39,164 bases of DNA, from positions 1-39,164 of the forward strand of contig DATAFF010000029.1 of the NCBI GenBank assembly GCA_036257595.1. Reading direction: 5' to 3'. The position numbers were made by a program, and so were the translations under genes. The stretch is from DATAFF01 sp036257595 (GTDB taxonomy: Bacteria > Pseudomonadota > Alphaproteobacteria > Rhizobiales > Aestuariivirgaceae). Of this stretch, positions 31,511 to 39,164 are shown piece after piece (position 1 is the stretch's first letter; each line of letters starts with the position of its first letter). The notes beneath the pieces are model-generated. The model was given only the letters and a program-made list of their open reading frames with translations, made no database searches and had not been told where the DNA came from.

Positions 31511-33154
31511 TTATGGGCTTCGCTGCGAGAATGGGTCAGCCGGCAACTCTCCCGGGCGATAAGCGGGTAGCTTTCCCGCGGGGATGATCGTCAGGAGAGC
31601 GAGCCCCGCCATGATGAGCAGCCCGATCTTCAGTGCGCGCAGCCGCGCCTCAGTATTGACACGCACCGCCTCCGCAACTTGCTCTGGCGTTGCAGTGGTG
31701 CCGGCAAGGACAGTCTGCAGCCTGTCATTGCTGATGAAATTGATATTGTCGAGGTCCACCTGTGCCTGCAGCTCGGGCGTGAGCTTCGGGCTCGCGGTGA
31801 TGCTGCCAAGCGCGATCATGCTCAACAAACCGACGAGGAGCGCGCCGGCAACGGCTGTTCCCAGCGCCGACGCGAGATTTTGCGTTGTGCCGCGCAGCGC
31901 CCCGACATCGCCTGCGAGTTCCTTCGGCGAAGCCGTGACCAGCACGTTGAAGACCAGCGTAACGAGCGAACCTTGCCCGATGCCGAAGAGGATGAGGCCG
32001 AGGAGCACCGGCCACTCGCTCCAATCGTTGTGGACGACAAAGGCAAGCCATAAGAGGCCGACGGCGCAGAGTATGAAGCCATAGCGGCCGATCTGCCGCG
32101 GCGTTAGCCGGTCATAGAGCCGCACGATCAGCATCGCGGTGAAGAAGACCGTGAGATTGAACGGCATCATTGCGATCGCGGTTGCGATCGGGGAGCGTCC
32201 CTGCACGATCTGGATGTACAGCGGCACCGTGAAATTCAGCGCGGCTTCGAGCGCAACAACGGAAAACATGGCGTAGACCGCGGCCCGTTCCTCGAGCGAA
32301 TCGATCACCTCGAGTGCCAGCAGAGGTGTCCTGCCTGTCTCCTGGCGCCTATGCGTCCACATCAGAAACGCCTGACCAAGCACGATGCCTACAATGATTA
32401 AAATCGGAGCGGGCGACAGGCCAAGAAGATTGAACGGCGCGTTTGCCGTCGCGAGCAAGAGCCCCCATCCATTCAGATTGTTGAAGCCGAAGCTGATGAG
32501 CACGATCGCCGCTGCGGCGAGCCCGACGCCGACCACATCGATTCTGACGTCCGGGCGCCCCTCGTCCACCTTGAGCCGGAAGCTCAAGAGGAACACGATC
32601 GCCGAAACGGCGATCAGGATTCCGAAAACCGGGCGCCAGCCGATATAGGTGCCGAGGATACCGCCGATGACGAACGCCAACACGCCTGCGGCGGCGCGTG
32701 CAGAGCCGAGCGCGCCTACCGCCGTAGCCTGCTGGCGGCCCTTGTAGTTCTCCGCAATCAGCGCAACCAATGACGGGACGATCACAGAGGCTGATGCGCC
32801 GCAGAGCGCCTGAGCGGCAATCATCACCGTGGCGGTTGGACTCAACGTCATCAAAATTTGTGAAATGCAGAAAAGAACGACAGCGGCCCGAAACACGCGC
32901 GCCGCGCCGTAGCGTTGAGTGAGCTTCGCGCCAAGCATCACGAACCCGGCGACCAGCATCCCATAGGCCACGATGCCGGTTGCGATCGTGGTGGGGGGAA
33001 CACCGAAGCTTTTCACCATCCCACCAAGCGCCACCGGCAGCGAGGCGACGTTGAAAGACATGATCATCTGCCCGAGCGCGATCGCGATCATCGGCACCCA
33101 GGACGTTTTCAGCTCCGACTGTTCGGCCGAAACGTCAACCGCTTGTACGGACAT
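31511..33154 (-). CDS. MFS multidrug exporter, DHA2 type
   Basis: A 547-residue membrane protein with about 14 hydrophobic segments, the number of the DHA2 (EmrB/QacA) family. ATG 33154 has GGAG upstream; the in-frame ATG 33211 is less likely. TM1 begins PMIAIALGQMIMSFNVASLPVA. Motif A-like GAKLTQRYGAARVFRAAVV follows TM2, and a motif C-like GALGSARAAAGVLAFVIGGILG lies in TM5. It probably exports drugs or small organic compounds using the proton gradient. No membrane-fusion partner is adjacent, so it may work alone in the inner membrane. The gene starts 53 bp after the glutaminase stop on the same strand. Confidence 0.9.
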   Translation of the reverse strand: MSVQAVDVSAEQSELKTSWVPMIAIALGQMIMSFNVASLPVALGGMVKSFGVPPTTIATGIVAYGMLVAGFVMLGAKLTQRYGAARVFRAAVVLFCISQILMTLSPTATVMIAAQALCGASASVIVPSLVALIAENYKGRQQATAVGALGSARAAAGVLAFVIGGILGTYIGWRPVFGILIAVSAIVFLLSFRLKVDEGRPDVRIDVVGVGLAAAAIVLISFGFNNLNGWGLLLATANAPFNLLGLSPAPILIIVGIVLGQAFLMWTHRRQETGRTPLLALEVIDSLEERAAVYAMFSVVALEAALNFTVPLYIQIVQGRSPIATAIAMMPFNLTVFFTAMLIVRLYDRLTPRQIGRYGFILCAVGLLWLAFVVHNDWSEWPVLLGLILFGIGQGSLVTLVFNVLVTASPKELAGDVGALRGTTQNLASALGTAVAGALLVGLLSMIALGSITASPKLTPELQAQVDLDNINFISNDRLQTVLAGTTATPEQVAEAVRVNTEARLRALKIGLLIMAGLALLTIIPAGKLPAYRPGELPADPFSQRSP

Positions 33155-33207
33155 GTCTTGCTCCAGATCCAATGGCAATCGGAGGGACGCGCAAACTATG
33201 CTTCCGC

Positions 33208-34212
33208 TCACACTTCAGTGTTCGAGACGAAGAGATCCATCCCCAAACTTTGGGAGAGGAATTTCGCGGCGAGCTGCCCCTTTACGCTATTGCCCGCAGC
33301 ATCGAGCCGGGGCGCGAAGGTCCCGAACCCGCCCTTGCCCGGAGAGACGGCAACGATGCCACCGCCAATCCCACTCTTTCCTGGCAAACCGATGTCGTAT
33401 AGCCAGTCTCCCGAGGTCTCGTACAATCCGGCAGTGACCATCACGGCGAGCGTATAGTGACAGACGCCCGCGTCGATCACACGTTGTTTGGTGATTGGAT
33501 TCACACCGCCATCGGCCAGCGTCGCCCCCATCACCGCCAGATCCTTGGCGCTGACGTTCAGCGAGCACTGTCTGGTGTACAAGTCGGTCGCTTGCATCGG
33601 ATCGGAGTAGACCCTGTCATAGCTCTGCAGTAGGCGGGCAATGCTGCGATTGCGGAAGTTGGTCTCCGATGCCGACGCATACACCTCGTCGTTCAGTGGC
33701 AATGTCCGCCCGGCGAAACGCGACAGCCCGTCATGAATGAAGTTCCATTTCTGCTCAGCCGTCGCCCCCGGGACAAGGCTCGTCGTTGCAATCGCGCCGG
33801 CATTCACCATCGGATTGGTTCGCCCGTCCGGCGCCCTCTCGATGGCCGCCAGCGAATTGAACGCCAGCCCGGTGGCGTTCGCTCCGAGCTTGTCGCGCGC
33901 CTGTTCCGGTCCGATCGCTTCGCACACAAGCGCAAACACGAAAGGCTTCGACACGCTCATAATCGTGAAATCGTACTCGACGTCGCCGGCCGCATAGATC
34001 CTGCCGCTCGTCCCGACGATGCACACGCCGAACAAGTCACTCGGTACCCTGGCGAGCGCCGGGTACACTTGCGAGATCTCGCCGTCGGTATTTGGCTTCA
34101 AGCGCGCGTACGCGTCAGAGACCAAATTCTGCACCATCTCGGGCTCTGGTAGATGCCCGGTCGAGATATATGACCAATGGGCTTGGTCCGTATTCGATAT
34201 CGGCGAGTGCAT
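33208..34212 (-). CDS. glsA: Glutaminase A
   Basis: A 334-residue enzyme of the beta-lactamase-like serine glutaminase family, hydrolysing glutamine to glutamate and ammonia in the cytoplasm. ATG 34212 follows GAGGGG. The catalytic S86-x-x-K89 lies in FTIMSVSKPFVF. NPMVNAGAIATTSL (Asn contacts), a Tyr-rich DRVYSDPMQATDLYTRQCSL and the late GKSGIGGGIVAVSPGKG are all present, as expected for GlsA. It is slightly longer at the N-terminus than E. coli YneH. Glutaminases of this type support acid resistance or nitrogen scavenging. Confidence 0.93.
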   Translation of the reverse strand: MHSPISNTDQAHWSYISTGHLPEPEMVQNLVSDAYARLKPNTDGEISQVYPALARVPSDLFGVCIVGTSGRIYAAGDVEYDFTIMSVSKPFVFALVCEAIGPEQARDKLGANATGLAFNSLAAIERAPDGRTNPMVNAGAIATTSLVPGATAEQKWNFIHDGLSRFAGRTLPLNDEVYASASETNFRNRSIARLLQSYDRVYSDPMQATDLYTRQCSLNVSAKDLAVMGATLADGGVNPITKQRVIDAGVCHYTLAVMVTAGLYETSGDWLYDIGLPGKSGIGGGIVAVSPGKGGFGTFAPRLDAAGNSVKGQLAAKFLSQSLGMDLFVSNTEV

Positions 34213-34826
34213 GAGGCACCCCTCTTCAATCCTGTCCGCGGCTACCCAGCAAAGCAATCCTGGATCGCGCAGCGGTCTTTACCGAGCAAATCTACTCACC
34301 TTCGCGGAATGAAATCAATTCGACCATCTCGGCGGCGGACCTCAATCCGATGATTGGCTGCTCCACCAAACGCTGCAATTGCGATCCTAGTCTCAGCCGG
34401 TGTCGCGAGCCATCAGGGTATTCCCTGATTTCGTGAAAGATTCACCCTGATGCACAATCCGGCCGAGGCCAATTCCTTGCTGGAGATTGGCATGGGCACG
34501 ACGTCGTTGGAAACTCCGGCCAACATCGCTTATCGAGTTGGCTTGGGGTCGATCACGTCGACCCGATGATGTTCGCGTCAGGTCCGCTACACGCCTGCAA
34601 ACTGCGTCTTAGCGTACATCTCTGATCAGCAACTTGAGGCACAAGCCGAATTCGTGCGGCATGACTGACGGAAAGGCTTTGCGGTTAACTCTTCCGAGGT
34701 GGCCTATCTTGTGGCAGAAATTCCACTCTGGTTTCGTGCCAGTGGCCAACTTGACCGCGACGGATTTCCGCAGCGCGGACAGGCGCCTCTGCTGTTTGGC
34801 ATCGCATCGCTCAGCGAGGACCAATC
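34213..34826. other. Gene-poor stretch between glutaminase and parvulin genes
   Basis: About 610 bases without an intact gene of convincing length. It holds the divergent upstream region of the glutaminase gene (34213 to about 34440), the AraC/GlxA-like remnant (34450-34668), and a short frame ending in the overlap with the parvulin-type gene. GC content is visibly lower than in the left half. No terminal inverted repeats or transposase fragments were found. Confidence 0.5.
34450..34668 (+). pseudogene. Remnant of AraC/GlxA-type DNA-binding domain
   Basis: One plus-strand frame, from ATG 34450, reads SLLEIG, then PANIAYRVGLGSITSTR, stop (TGA 34567-34569), then RQVRYTPANCV and a further stop at 34666. 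The pieces before and after the first TGA line up with the second helix-turn-helix of AraC proteins: IAxxVGFGS followed by FR+ and the xTPAxYR tail. Family members have no stop there, and the N-terminal sensory domain is missing. The match is short and from memory, so a chance resemblance cannot be excluded. Confidence 0.5.
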
Positions 34827-34830
34827 ATGA
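34702..34830 (+). CDS. Possible small ORF overlapping parvulin gene start
   Basis: A 42-residue frame from GTG 34702 to TGA 34828-34830. Its stop overlaps the ATG of the parvulin-type gene as ATGA. The translation (YLVAEIPLWFRASGQLDRDG, then FPQRGQAPLLFGIASLSEDQ) looks protein-like in composition, but I recognise no family, and no ribosome site is seen. It may be a translation-coupling leader, the tail of a decayed gene, or chance. Confidence 0.25.
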   Translation, partial: AYLVAEIPLWFRASGQLDRDGFPQRGQAPLLFGIASLSEDQS

Positions 34831-35699
34831 AATTGATCAAAGAGCCGTTGCTGCATTTCGCCCTTGTGGGCGCGCTCCTCTTCATTACCTACGGCTTGGT
34901 CCAGGGGTATCGCTCTTTGGAAACGACAGGAGAACCCGTCGAAATTGGCGGAGGAGAGCTCCGCTGGCTCACGGAGACTTTCAAGAACCAGTGGCAGCGA
35001 CTCCCTGACGACCAGGAACTCCGAGGTCTAGCGTCCAATCTCATCGAGGAGGAGCTGCTCGCGCGGGAAGCGTATGTCCTCGGTCTCGACAAAGACGACA
35101 CGATTGTGCGTCGTCGGCTGGCACAGAAGCTCCTATTTCTGATCGAAGATAGTTCGCGTTTCACGGAGCCAAGTGAAACAGAGCTGCGCGCGCTTTACGC
35201 GGCCAACATCATGCTTTTCCGGACCCAGTCCCGAATCTCATTCAAGCACATATTTTTCGATCGGCAGAAGCGGCGTGATGCTGTCTCTGATGCCAAGGCA
35301 GCATTTGTCTCGATCACAACAGGATCGCACCAGGATGTGTCTGCCCTGGGAGATCGGCTGCTCCTCGGATCATCCTTCGAGAATATGGATGAACAGTCCT
35401 TGGCGGCAAGTTTCGGGGCCGGGTTCGCGCGGACTGTCATCGGGTTGGAGCCGGGGATGTGGAGCGGGCCAATCCGATCTGGTTATGGCATTCACCTTGT
35501 TCAGGTTACGCACCGCATGCCGGGCAAGGAGCGGCGGTTCGAGGAGGTGCGGGACCATGTCGAGCGCGAGTGGCGGCGCAGCCGCAAGGACGCCGCCAAG
35601 GCAGCCTATCTTGTCAAACTCAGAGATAAGTATGGCGTGACAGTGGACGACCGGATCGAAGCGCTTGTGAGTCTTGCCAAGGGGATAGAGGATCGATGA
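34827..35699 (+). CDS. Membrane-anchored parvulin-type peptidyl-prolyl isomerase
   Basis: A 290-residue protein. Residues about 9-27 form one transmembrane anchor (LLHFALVGALLFITYGLVQG), with the rest periplasmic. Residues about 60-115 are the helical SurA/PpiD-like chaperone part (NLIEEELLAREAYVLGLDKDD). Residues about 130-240 cover a parvulin-like region starting RISFKHIFFDRQ and ending SGYGIHLVQVTHR and RRFEEVRDHVEREW. The central parvulin active-site residues are weakly conserved, so it may be a chaperone more than an isomerase. It overlaps the HupE/UreJ gene by ATGA, suggesting that it folds a partner of that operon. Confidence 0.85.
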   Translation: MKLIKEPLLHFALVGALLFITYGLVQGYRSLETTGEPVEIGGGELRWLTETFKNQWQRLPDDQELRGLASNLIEEELLAREAYVLGLDKDDTIVRRRLAQKLLFLIEDSSRFTEPSETELRALYAANIMLFRTQSRISFKHIFFDRQKRRDAVSDAKAAFVSITTGSHQDVSALGDRLLLGSSFENMDEQSLAASFGAGFARTVIGLEPGMWSGPIRSGYGIHLVQVTHRMPGKERRFEEVRDHVEREWRRSRKDAAKAAYLVKLRDKYGVTVDDRIEALVSLAKGIEDR

Positions 35700-36703
35700 C
35701 GGCCAGCTGTCGATTCCTTCTCACCTTCTGCTGCGCTCTGCTCCTGGTCCATTTTGGAAGCGCAATTGCTTCAGCTCACGAGGTCCGACCTGCGTATCTT
35801 GAACTTACCGAACGTGGTCCTTTCGTTTTTGACATGCTGCTCAAGACGCCAATGCGCGGAGATGCGCGATTGGCGTTAGGTGCGACTCTCACCGGACGAA
35901 CGGGGTTATTGCAGCCGGTCAGTTCGCACGCGAGTGATGACGCCATGGTGCAAACCTGGCGCATTGGCCTCATTGGCGGCTCCATCGCTGGACGAGAACT
36001 ACGGATCGAGGGCCTGGAGCGCACGATGACCGATGCCCTGGTGCGGATCGAGTTCACCGACGGCACAACTTGGACTGACCGACTGACGCCCGATAGACCA
36101 AGCGTGAGGGTGCCGTTGCGCCCGACAGGCTGGGAGGTGGCCCAAACTTACCTGCTGCTCGGCATCGAGCACATCCTTCTCGGCACGGATCACCTCCTGT
36201 TTGTGCTCGGGTTGATCCTGATTGCTCCAAGCTTAGGCAAACTCATTCAGGCCATAACGGCCTTCACGGCAGCCCACAGCATCACATTGGCCGGAGCGAC
36301 GCTTGGTCTAGTCCATGTACCGAGCAAGCCGGTGGAGGCGGTGATTGCCCTCTCAATTGCATTCCTCGCCATGGAGATCGTGCGTGCGCGTGGCGGAAAG
36401 GCCGGTCTTGCCGCAAATGCGCCTTGGGTGGCGGCCTTCGGTTTCGGCCTCCTCCATGGTTTCGGATTTGCCGGCGCCCTGAAGGAGGTCGGTTTGCCCG
36501 TCGGCAATATTCCGGTCGCGCTTCTGTTCTTCAATGCTGGTGTCGAAGCCGGCCAGCTCGCCTTTGTCGCGATGGTACTTGGATTGGCGGCACTGCTATG
36601 TCTCGAATCGTGGCGGTTACCGAGCTGGGTTCGTGTCGCACCAGCCTACGCCATCGGCAGCATAGCAATGTTCTGGGTCATCGAACGGATTGCGGCCTTC
36701 TAG
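35696..36703 (+). CDS. HupE/UreJ-type membrane protein
   Basis: A 335-residue protein with a signal peptide (cleavage near ASA, before HEVRPAYLEL) and an N-terminal periplasmic beta domain of about 120 residues. A C-terminal set of about six or seven membrane helices contains the family motifs GIEHILLGTDHLLFVLGLIL, TAFTAAHSITLAGATLG and GLLHGFGFAGALKEVG. The conserved His/Asp in these segments are thought to carry metal ions; HupE and UreJ handle nickel or cobalt. The HEVRPA start is shared by this long subfamily. No hydrogenase or urease genes are nearby, so the substrate is unclear. It overlaps the parvulin-type gene and precedes the DUF3604 gene by 26 bp. Confidence 0.88.
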   Translation: MTASCRFLLTFCCALLLVHFGSAIASAHEVRPAYLELTERGPFVFDMLLKTPMRGDARLALGATLTGRTGLLQPVSSHASDDAMVQTWRIGLIGGSIAGRELRIEGLERTMTDALVRIEFTDGTTWTDRLTPDRPSVRVPLRPTGWEVAQTYLLLGIEHILLGTDHLLFVLGLILIAPSLGKLIQAITAFTAAHSITLAGATLGLVHVPSKPVEAVIALSIAFLAMEIVRARGGKAGLAANAPWVAAFGFGLLHGFGFAGALKEVGLPVGNIPVALLFFNAGVEAGQLAFVAMVLGLAALLCLESWRLPSWVRVAPAYAIGSIAMFWVIERIAAF

Positions 36704-36729
36704 AACCGCACCAAACAGGGAGATCGCTG

Positions 36730-38697
36730 ATGCAGGCTCGAGCCAAGCAATTCAGGTTATCGCTGCTTCGTTGCACTGCTTGTGCATTATTCGCGGCCAT
36801 GTCGGGATCGGTTGCCGACGCGCAGGATAACTACACTTCAGATGTCGGTACCCTCGACAAAGGATCTGCTGAAAAGGTCTTCCCGGCGCGGCGGCCCTAT
36901 TCGCCATGGGCCGGTCGCAATTTCCCGACTCGCCCGCTGTTTGGCGACACTCACCTCCACACCTCGTTTTCCATGGATGCCGGCGCGTTTGGTGCCAGGC
37001 TGGGGCCAGCCGATGCTTACCGCTTCGCCAAGGGGGAGGAGATCGTGGCCTCGTCGGGTCAGCCGGTGAAGCTTTCACGTCCGCTCGATTTCCTCGTCGT
37101 TGCCGATCATTCCGACAATATGGGATTCTTCCCCGATCTTCTTGCAGGAAAGCCGGAGCTTCTTTCCGACATCACGGGCCGGAAATGGTATGACATGATG
37201 CAGGCAGGTAAGGGTGCGGACGCGGCGATCCAAATCATTGGCGCCTTCTCGCAAGGGACTTTCCCAAAGGCTCTTGTTTACGCTCCGGATACGCGCGCCT
37301 ATCGCTCTGCCTGGCAGGAGACGATCAAGGCCGCCGAGGAGGCCAATGATCCCGGCCGTTTCACCGCCTTCATCGGCTATGAGTGGACCTCCAATACCGG
37401 CGGCAACAATCTGCACCGCAATGTCCTCTTCCGGGATGGCGGCGACAAGGCAGGCGAGGTCGTCCCATTTACCGTGGTGCCGCCGATGGGCAGCGATAAT
37501 CCGCGGGACCTCTGGAAATGGATGGAGGCATACGAGGCCAAGACGGGAGGTGACGTGCTGGCGATCGCCCATAATGGCAATCTCTCGAACGGCCGCATGT
37601 TTCCGATCATTGAGTCCTTCACGCGCCAGCCAATCGATCGCGAATACGCCGAGACGCGCGCGAAATGGGAACGCCTCTATGAAGCAACGCAGATCAAGGG
37701 TGACGGTGAAACACATCCTTATCTGTCGCCGAACGATGAGTTCGCGAACTTTGAGCGATGGGACAAAGGCAATCTCGACTTGAGCGAGCTTAAAAAGCCC
37801 GAGATGCTGGAATTTGAATATGCACGCTCAGCGTTGAAACTTGGACTCAAGCTGGAGGATCAACTTGGCACCAACCCTTACAAGTTTGGGATGATCGGCT
37901 CCACCGACGCACACACCGGCCTTGCTGCTGTCGAGGAGGATAATTTCTTCGGGAAGACCTCGAGCTCGGAGCCCACTGCGGATCGTGCAAGACATCCCTT
38001 CGTCAAGACTGAAAGGGCCACGATTATGGGCTGGGAACAGACCGCCTCTGGCTATGCCGCAGTCTGGGCGACGGAGAACACGCGTGAGGCCATCTTCGAC
38101 GCGATGGAACGGCGCGAAACCTATGCCACGACCGGACCGCGCATGTTCGTACGCTTCTTTGGCGGCTTCGATTTCAATGACGCCGATGCACGGACCCGAA
38201 GCCCAGCGGTGATTGGCTACACAAAGGGCGTGCCCATGGGCGGCGAGATAGGTCCGGCACCGTCTGGTAAAGTTCCGACTTTCCTCGTCGCGGCGCTCAA
38301 GGATCCTATCGGTGCCAATCTCGACCGCTATCAGATCGTCAAGGGCTGGCTGGATGCCGACGGCAGGGTGCATGAAAAAATCTATGACGTCGCTTGGTCG
38401 GGGGATCGAAAACCGGCGTCCGACGGCAAAATTCCCGCCGTGGGGAGTACCGTCGACGTGGCAGCCGCCACCTGGACGAACTCGATCGGCGCTACAGAAT
38501 TGATCGCCCTCTGGAAGGACCCGGAGTTCGATCCCAGGCAGCGAGCGTTCTATTACGGCCGGGTACTCGAAATTCCGACTCCGCGGTGGACCGCTTATGA
38601 TGCCAAGTACTTCGGGGTCACCATGCCTCAGGAGGTGACCATTGAGATGCAGGAGCGCGCTTATACATCGCCAATCTGGTACAATCCTGGTCAGTAA
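36730..38697 (+). CDS. Exported DUF3604 protein
   Basis: A 655-residue protein from ATG 36730; a longer in-frame ATG at 36424 lies inside the HupE gene and is not credible. It has a signal peptide (SLLRCTACALFAAMSGSVADA, about residues 11-31). The mature region has PHP-like metal motifs, FGDTHLHTSFSMDAG (H-x-H) and LDFLVVADHSDNMG, then GYEWTSNTGGNNLHRNVLF, ALAIAHNGN-like VLAIAHNGNLS, and GMIGSTDAHTGLA near residue 395. The family is DUF3604, whose PHP-like residues suggest a periplasmic metal-dependent phosphoesterase; the substrate is unknown. It completes the operon with the parvulin and HupE/UreJ genes. Confidence 0.9.
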   Translation: MQARAKQFRLSLLRCTACALFAAMSGSVADAQDNYTSDVGTLDKGSAEKVFPARRPYSPWAGRNFPTRPLFGDTHLHTSFSMDAGAFGARLGPADAYRFAKGEEIVASSGQPVKLSRPLDFLVVADHSDNMGFFPDLLAGKPELLSDITGRKWYDMMQAGKGADAAIQIIGAFSQGTFPKALVYAPDTRAYRSAWQETIKAAEEANDPGRFTAFIGYEWTSNTGGNNLHRNVLFRDGGDKAGEVVPFTVVPPMGSDNPRDLWKWMEAYEAKTGGDVLAIAHNGNLSNGRMFPIIESFTRQPIDREYAETRAKWERLYEATQIKGDGETHPYLSPNDEFANFERWDKGNLDLSELKKPEMLEFEYARSALKLGLKLEDQLGTNPYKFGMIGSTDAHTGLAAVEEDNFFGKTSSSEPTADRARHPFVKTERATIMGWEQTASGYAAVWATENTREAIFDAMERRETYATTGPRMFVRFFGGFDFNDADARTRSPAVIGYTKGVPMGGEIGPAPSGKVPTFLVAALKDPIGANLDRYQIVKGWLDADGRVHEKIYDVAWSGDRKPASDGKIPAVGSTVDVAAATWTNSIGATELIALWKDPEFDPRQRAFYYGRVLEIPTPRWTAYDAKYFGVTMPQEVTIEMQERAYTSPIWYNPGQ

Positions 38698-38990
38698 AAC
38701 TCGTTCTTTGGTTTCGCTACGGAGAAGGGCTCCGCCTCGATTGACAATCTGGAGTGTTTGTCAGGACTATTCTAGATAAATGAATCGAGTTGCTCCTTGG
38801 CGGATTTCGATCGAAGGTCACTGCAGGGGGCCCGCAGCAGTTCGCTCATACGTTCGACGCCGGTGGCGGCCGAACTTGTTCGCTTCTCCGGCGCCAAGGC
38901 GGCCTGGTGGACCCATTCCGCGAACCGTGAAAGCGGACCGAACCATCTGAGCGAGATGACTGTCATCCATGTTCATCAAAAAGCGAGTGA
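38698..38990. other. Stretch with no supported gene
   Basis: About 290 bases between the DUF3604 gene and the GFA-family stop. Two opposing frames of 64-66 codons cross it (38772-38966 minus and 38797-38997 plus). Neither has a ribosome site or a recognisable family, and they overlap each other, so I see no gene. No clear terminator hairpin was found. Confidence 0.4.
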
Positions 38991-39164
38991 TCAGTAGCTG
39001 TCGCTCTGCGGTAGACCGTCTGCGATCTCGTAGTAGTCACCCCTGTCCCCAACAAATGTGTGTTTGGAGAGATGCAATCCGGTCGGGCCATCAAATAGAC
39101 CCATCGCAACCGCCGTGAGCTGATAGCCTTCAATTGTGGGCTTCCAGAACAACGTCGAGCCGCA
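38991..39164 (-). CDS. GFA-family protein, C-terminal part (runs off right edge)
   Basis: The minus-strand frame is open from the right edge to TGA 38991-38993, giving the last 57 residues of a protein. It begins with CGSTLFWKP, then AMGLFDGPTG, HTFVGDRGDYYEIADGLPQ and the end SDSY. This is the typical tail of the GFA/CENP-V family (glutathione-dependent formaldehyde-activating enzyme-like), with the CGS as part of the second zinc site. Most members are not true glutathione-formaldehyde synthases, so the function is open. The N-terminal cysteine motifs lie outside the window. Confidence 0.8.
   Translation of the reverse strand, partial: CGSTLFWKPTIEGYQLTAVAMGLFDGPTGLHLSKHTFVGDRGDYYEIADGLPQSDSY

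Noticed and set aside
38772..38997. Two opposing short frames at 38772-38966 and 38797-38997
   Set aside because: They overlap each other, lack ribosome sites and show no family; the region reads as non-coding.
1..39164. CRISPR array, insertion sequence or integrase
   Set aside because: No regularly spaced repeats, transposase-like or integrase-like reading frame, or terminal inverted repeats were seen.

Overview
The window is GC-rich and densely packed. Genes overlap by 4-nt stop/start junctions, and the gene families point to an alphaproteobacterium, most likely of Hyphomicrobiales or Rhodospirillales type. Supporting signs are the L-carnitine dehydrogenase fused to a thioesterase, the form II CO-dehydrogenase-like cluster with CoxD and CoxE, and two small proteins carrying an ESFPASDPP tail. 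The assignment is an inference from gene content, not from a marker gene.

Left part (1-7355). A large minus-strand reading frame (start 2278) runs open through the left edge and encodes at least 759 residues of a protein I do not recognise. It is followed by a small membrane-anchored SFPASDPP protein, a GT4-type glycosyltransferase overlapping a polysaccharide-deacetylase-like gene, a metallo-beta-lactamase-fold hydrolase on the other strand, a small methyltransferase and UDP-glucose 6-dehydrogenase. The sugar genes suggest surface polysaccharide work.

Carnitine block (7367-14633, minus strand). Six tightly spaced genes read, 5' to 3': beta-keto acid cleavage enzyme, L-carnitine dehydrogenase/thioesterase fusion, SDR dehydrogenase, acyl-CoA dehydrogenase, NDP-forming acyl-CoA ligase and a CaiD-like crotonobetainyl-CoA hydratase. 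Together they can be read as gamma-butyrobetaine/crotonobetaine -> carnitine -> 3-dehydrocarnitine -> betainyl-CoA -> glycine betaine. A DUF4864-type exported protein lies upstream.

Molybdenum hydroxylase block (15375-25325, plus strand). The order is coxS, coxL (form II, AYRGAGR), coxM, coxD, then a SFPASDPP micro-protein, a CbpA-type J protein and a CbpM-like modulator, then coxE, two split XdhC-type genes and a fused molybdopterin-binding/MobA-like nucleotidyltransferase. The enzyme, its AAA/VWA maturation pair, chaperones and cofactor-processing genes form one apparent transcription unit. An AraC-family regulator follows on the other strand, with a tandem 20-bp repeat upstream of it.

Housekeeping block (26458-29527): radC, map, a single-domain response regulator, a CinA-type molybdopterin-binding-fold protein and tRNA-Leu(UAA).

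Right part (29528-39164). Immediately after the tRNA the sequence becomes visibly less GC-rich and the genes look accessory: a secreted TIMP/NTR-like protein, an NmrA-type SDR, a periplasmic cupin, a DHA2-type MFS exporter, a glutaminase and a gene-poor stretch with an AraC-family remnant. These are followed by a compact parvulin / HupE-UreJ / DUF3604 operon. The C-terminal part of a GFA-family protein runs off the right edge. No insertion sequence, integrase or CRISPR array was seen.
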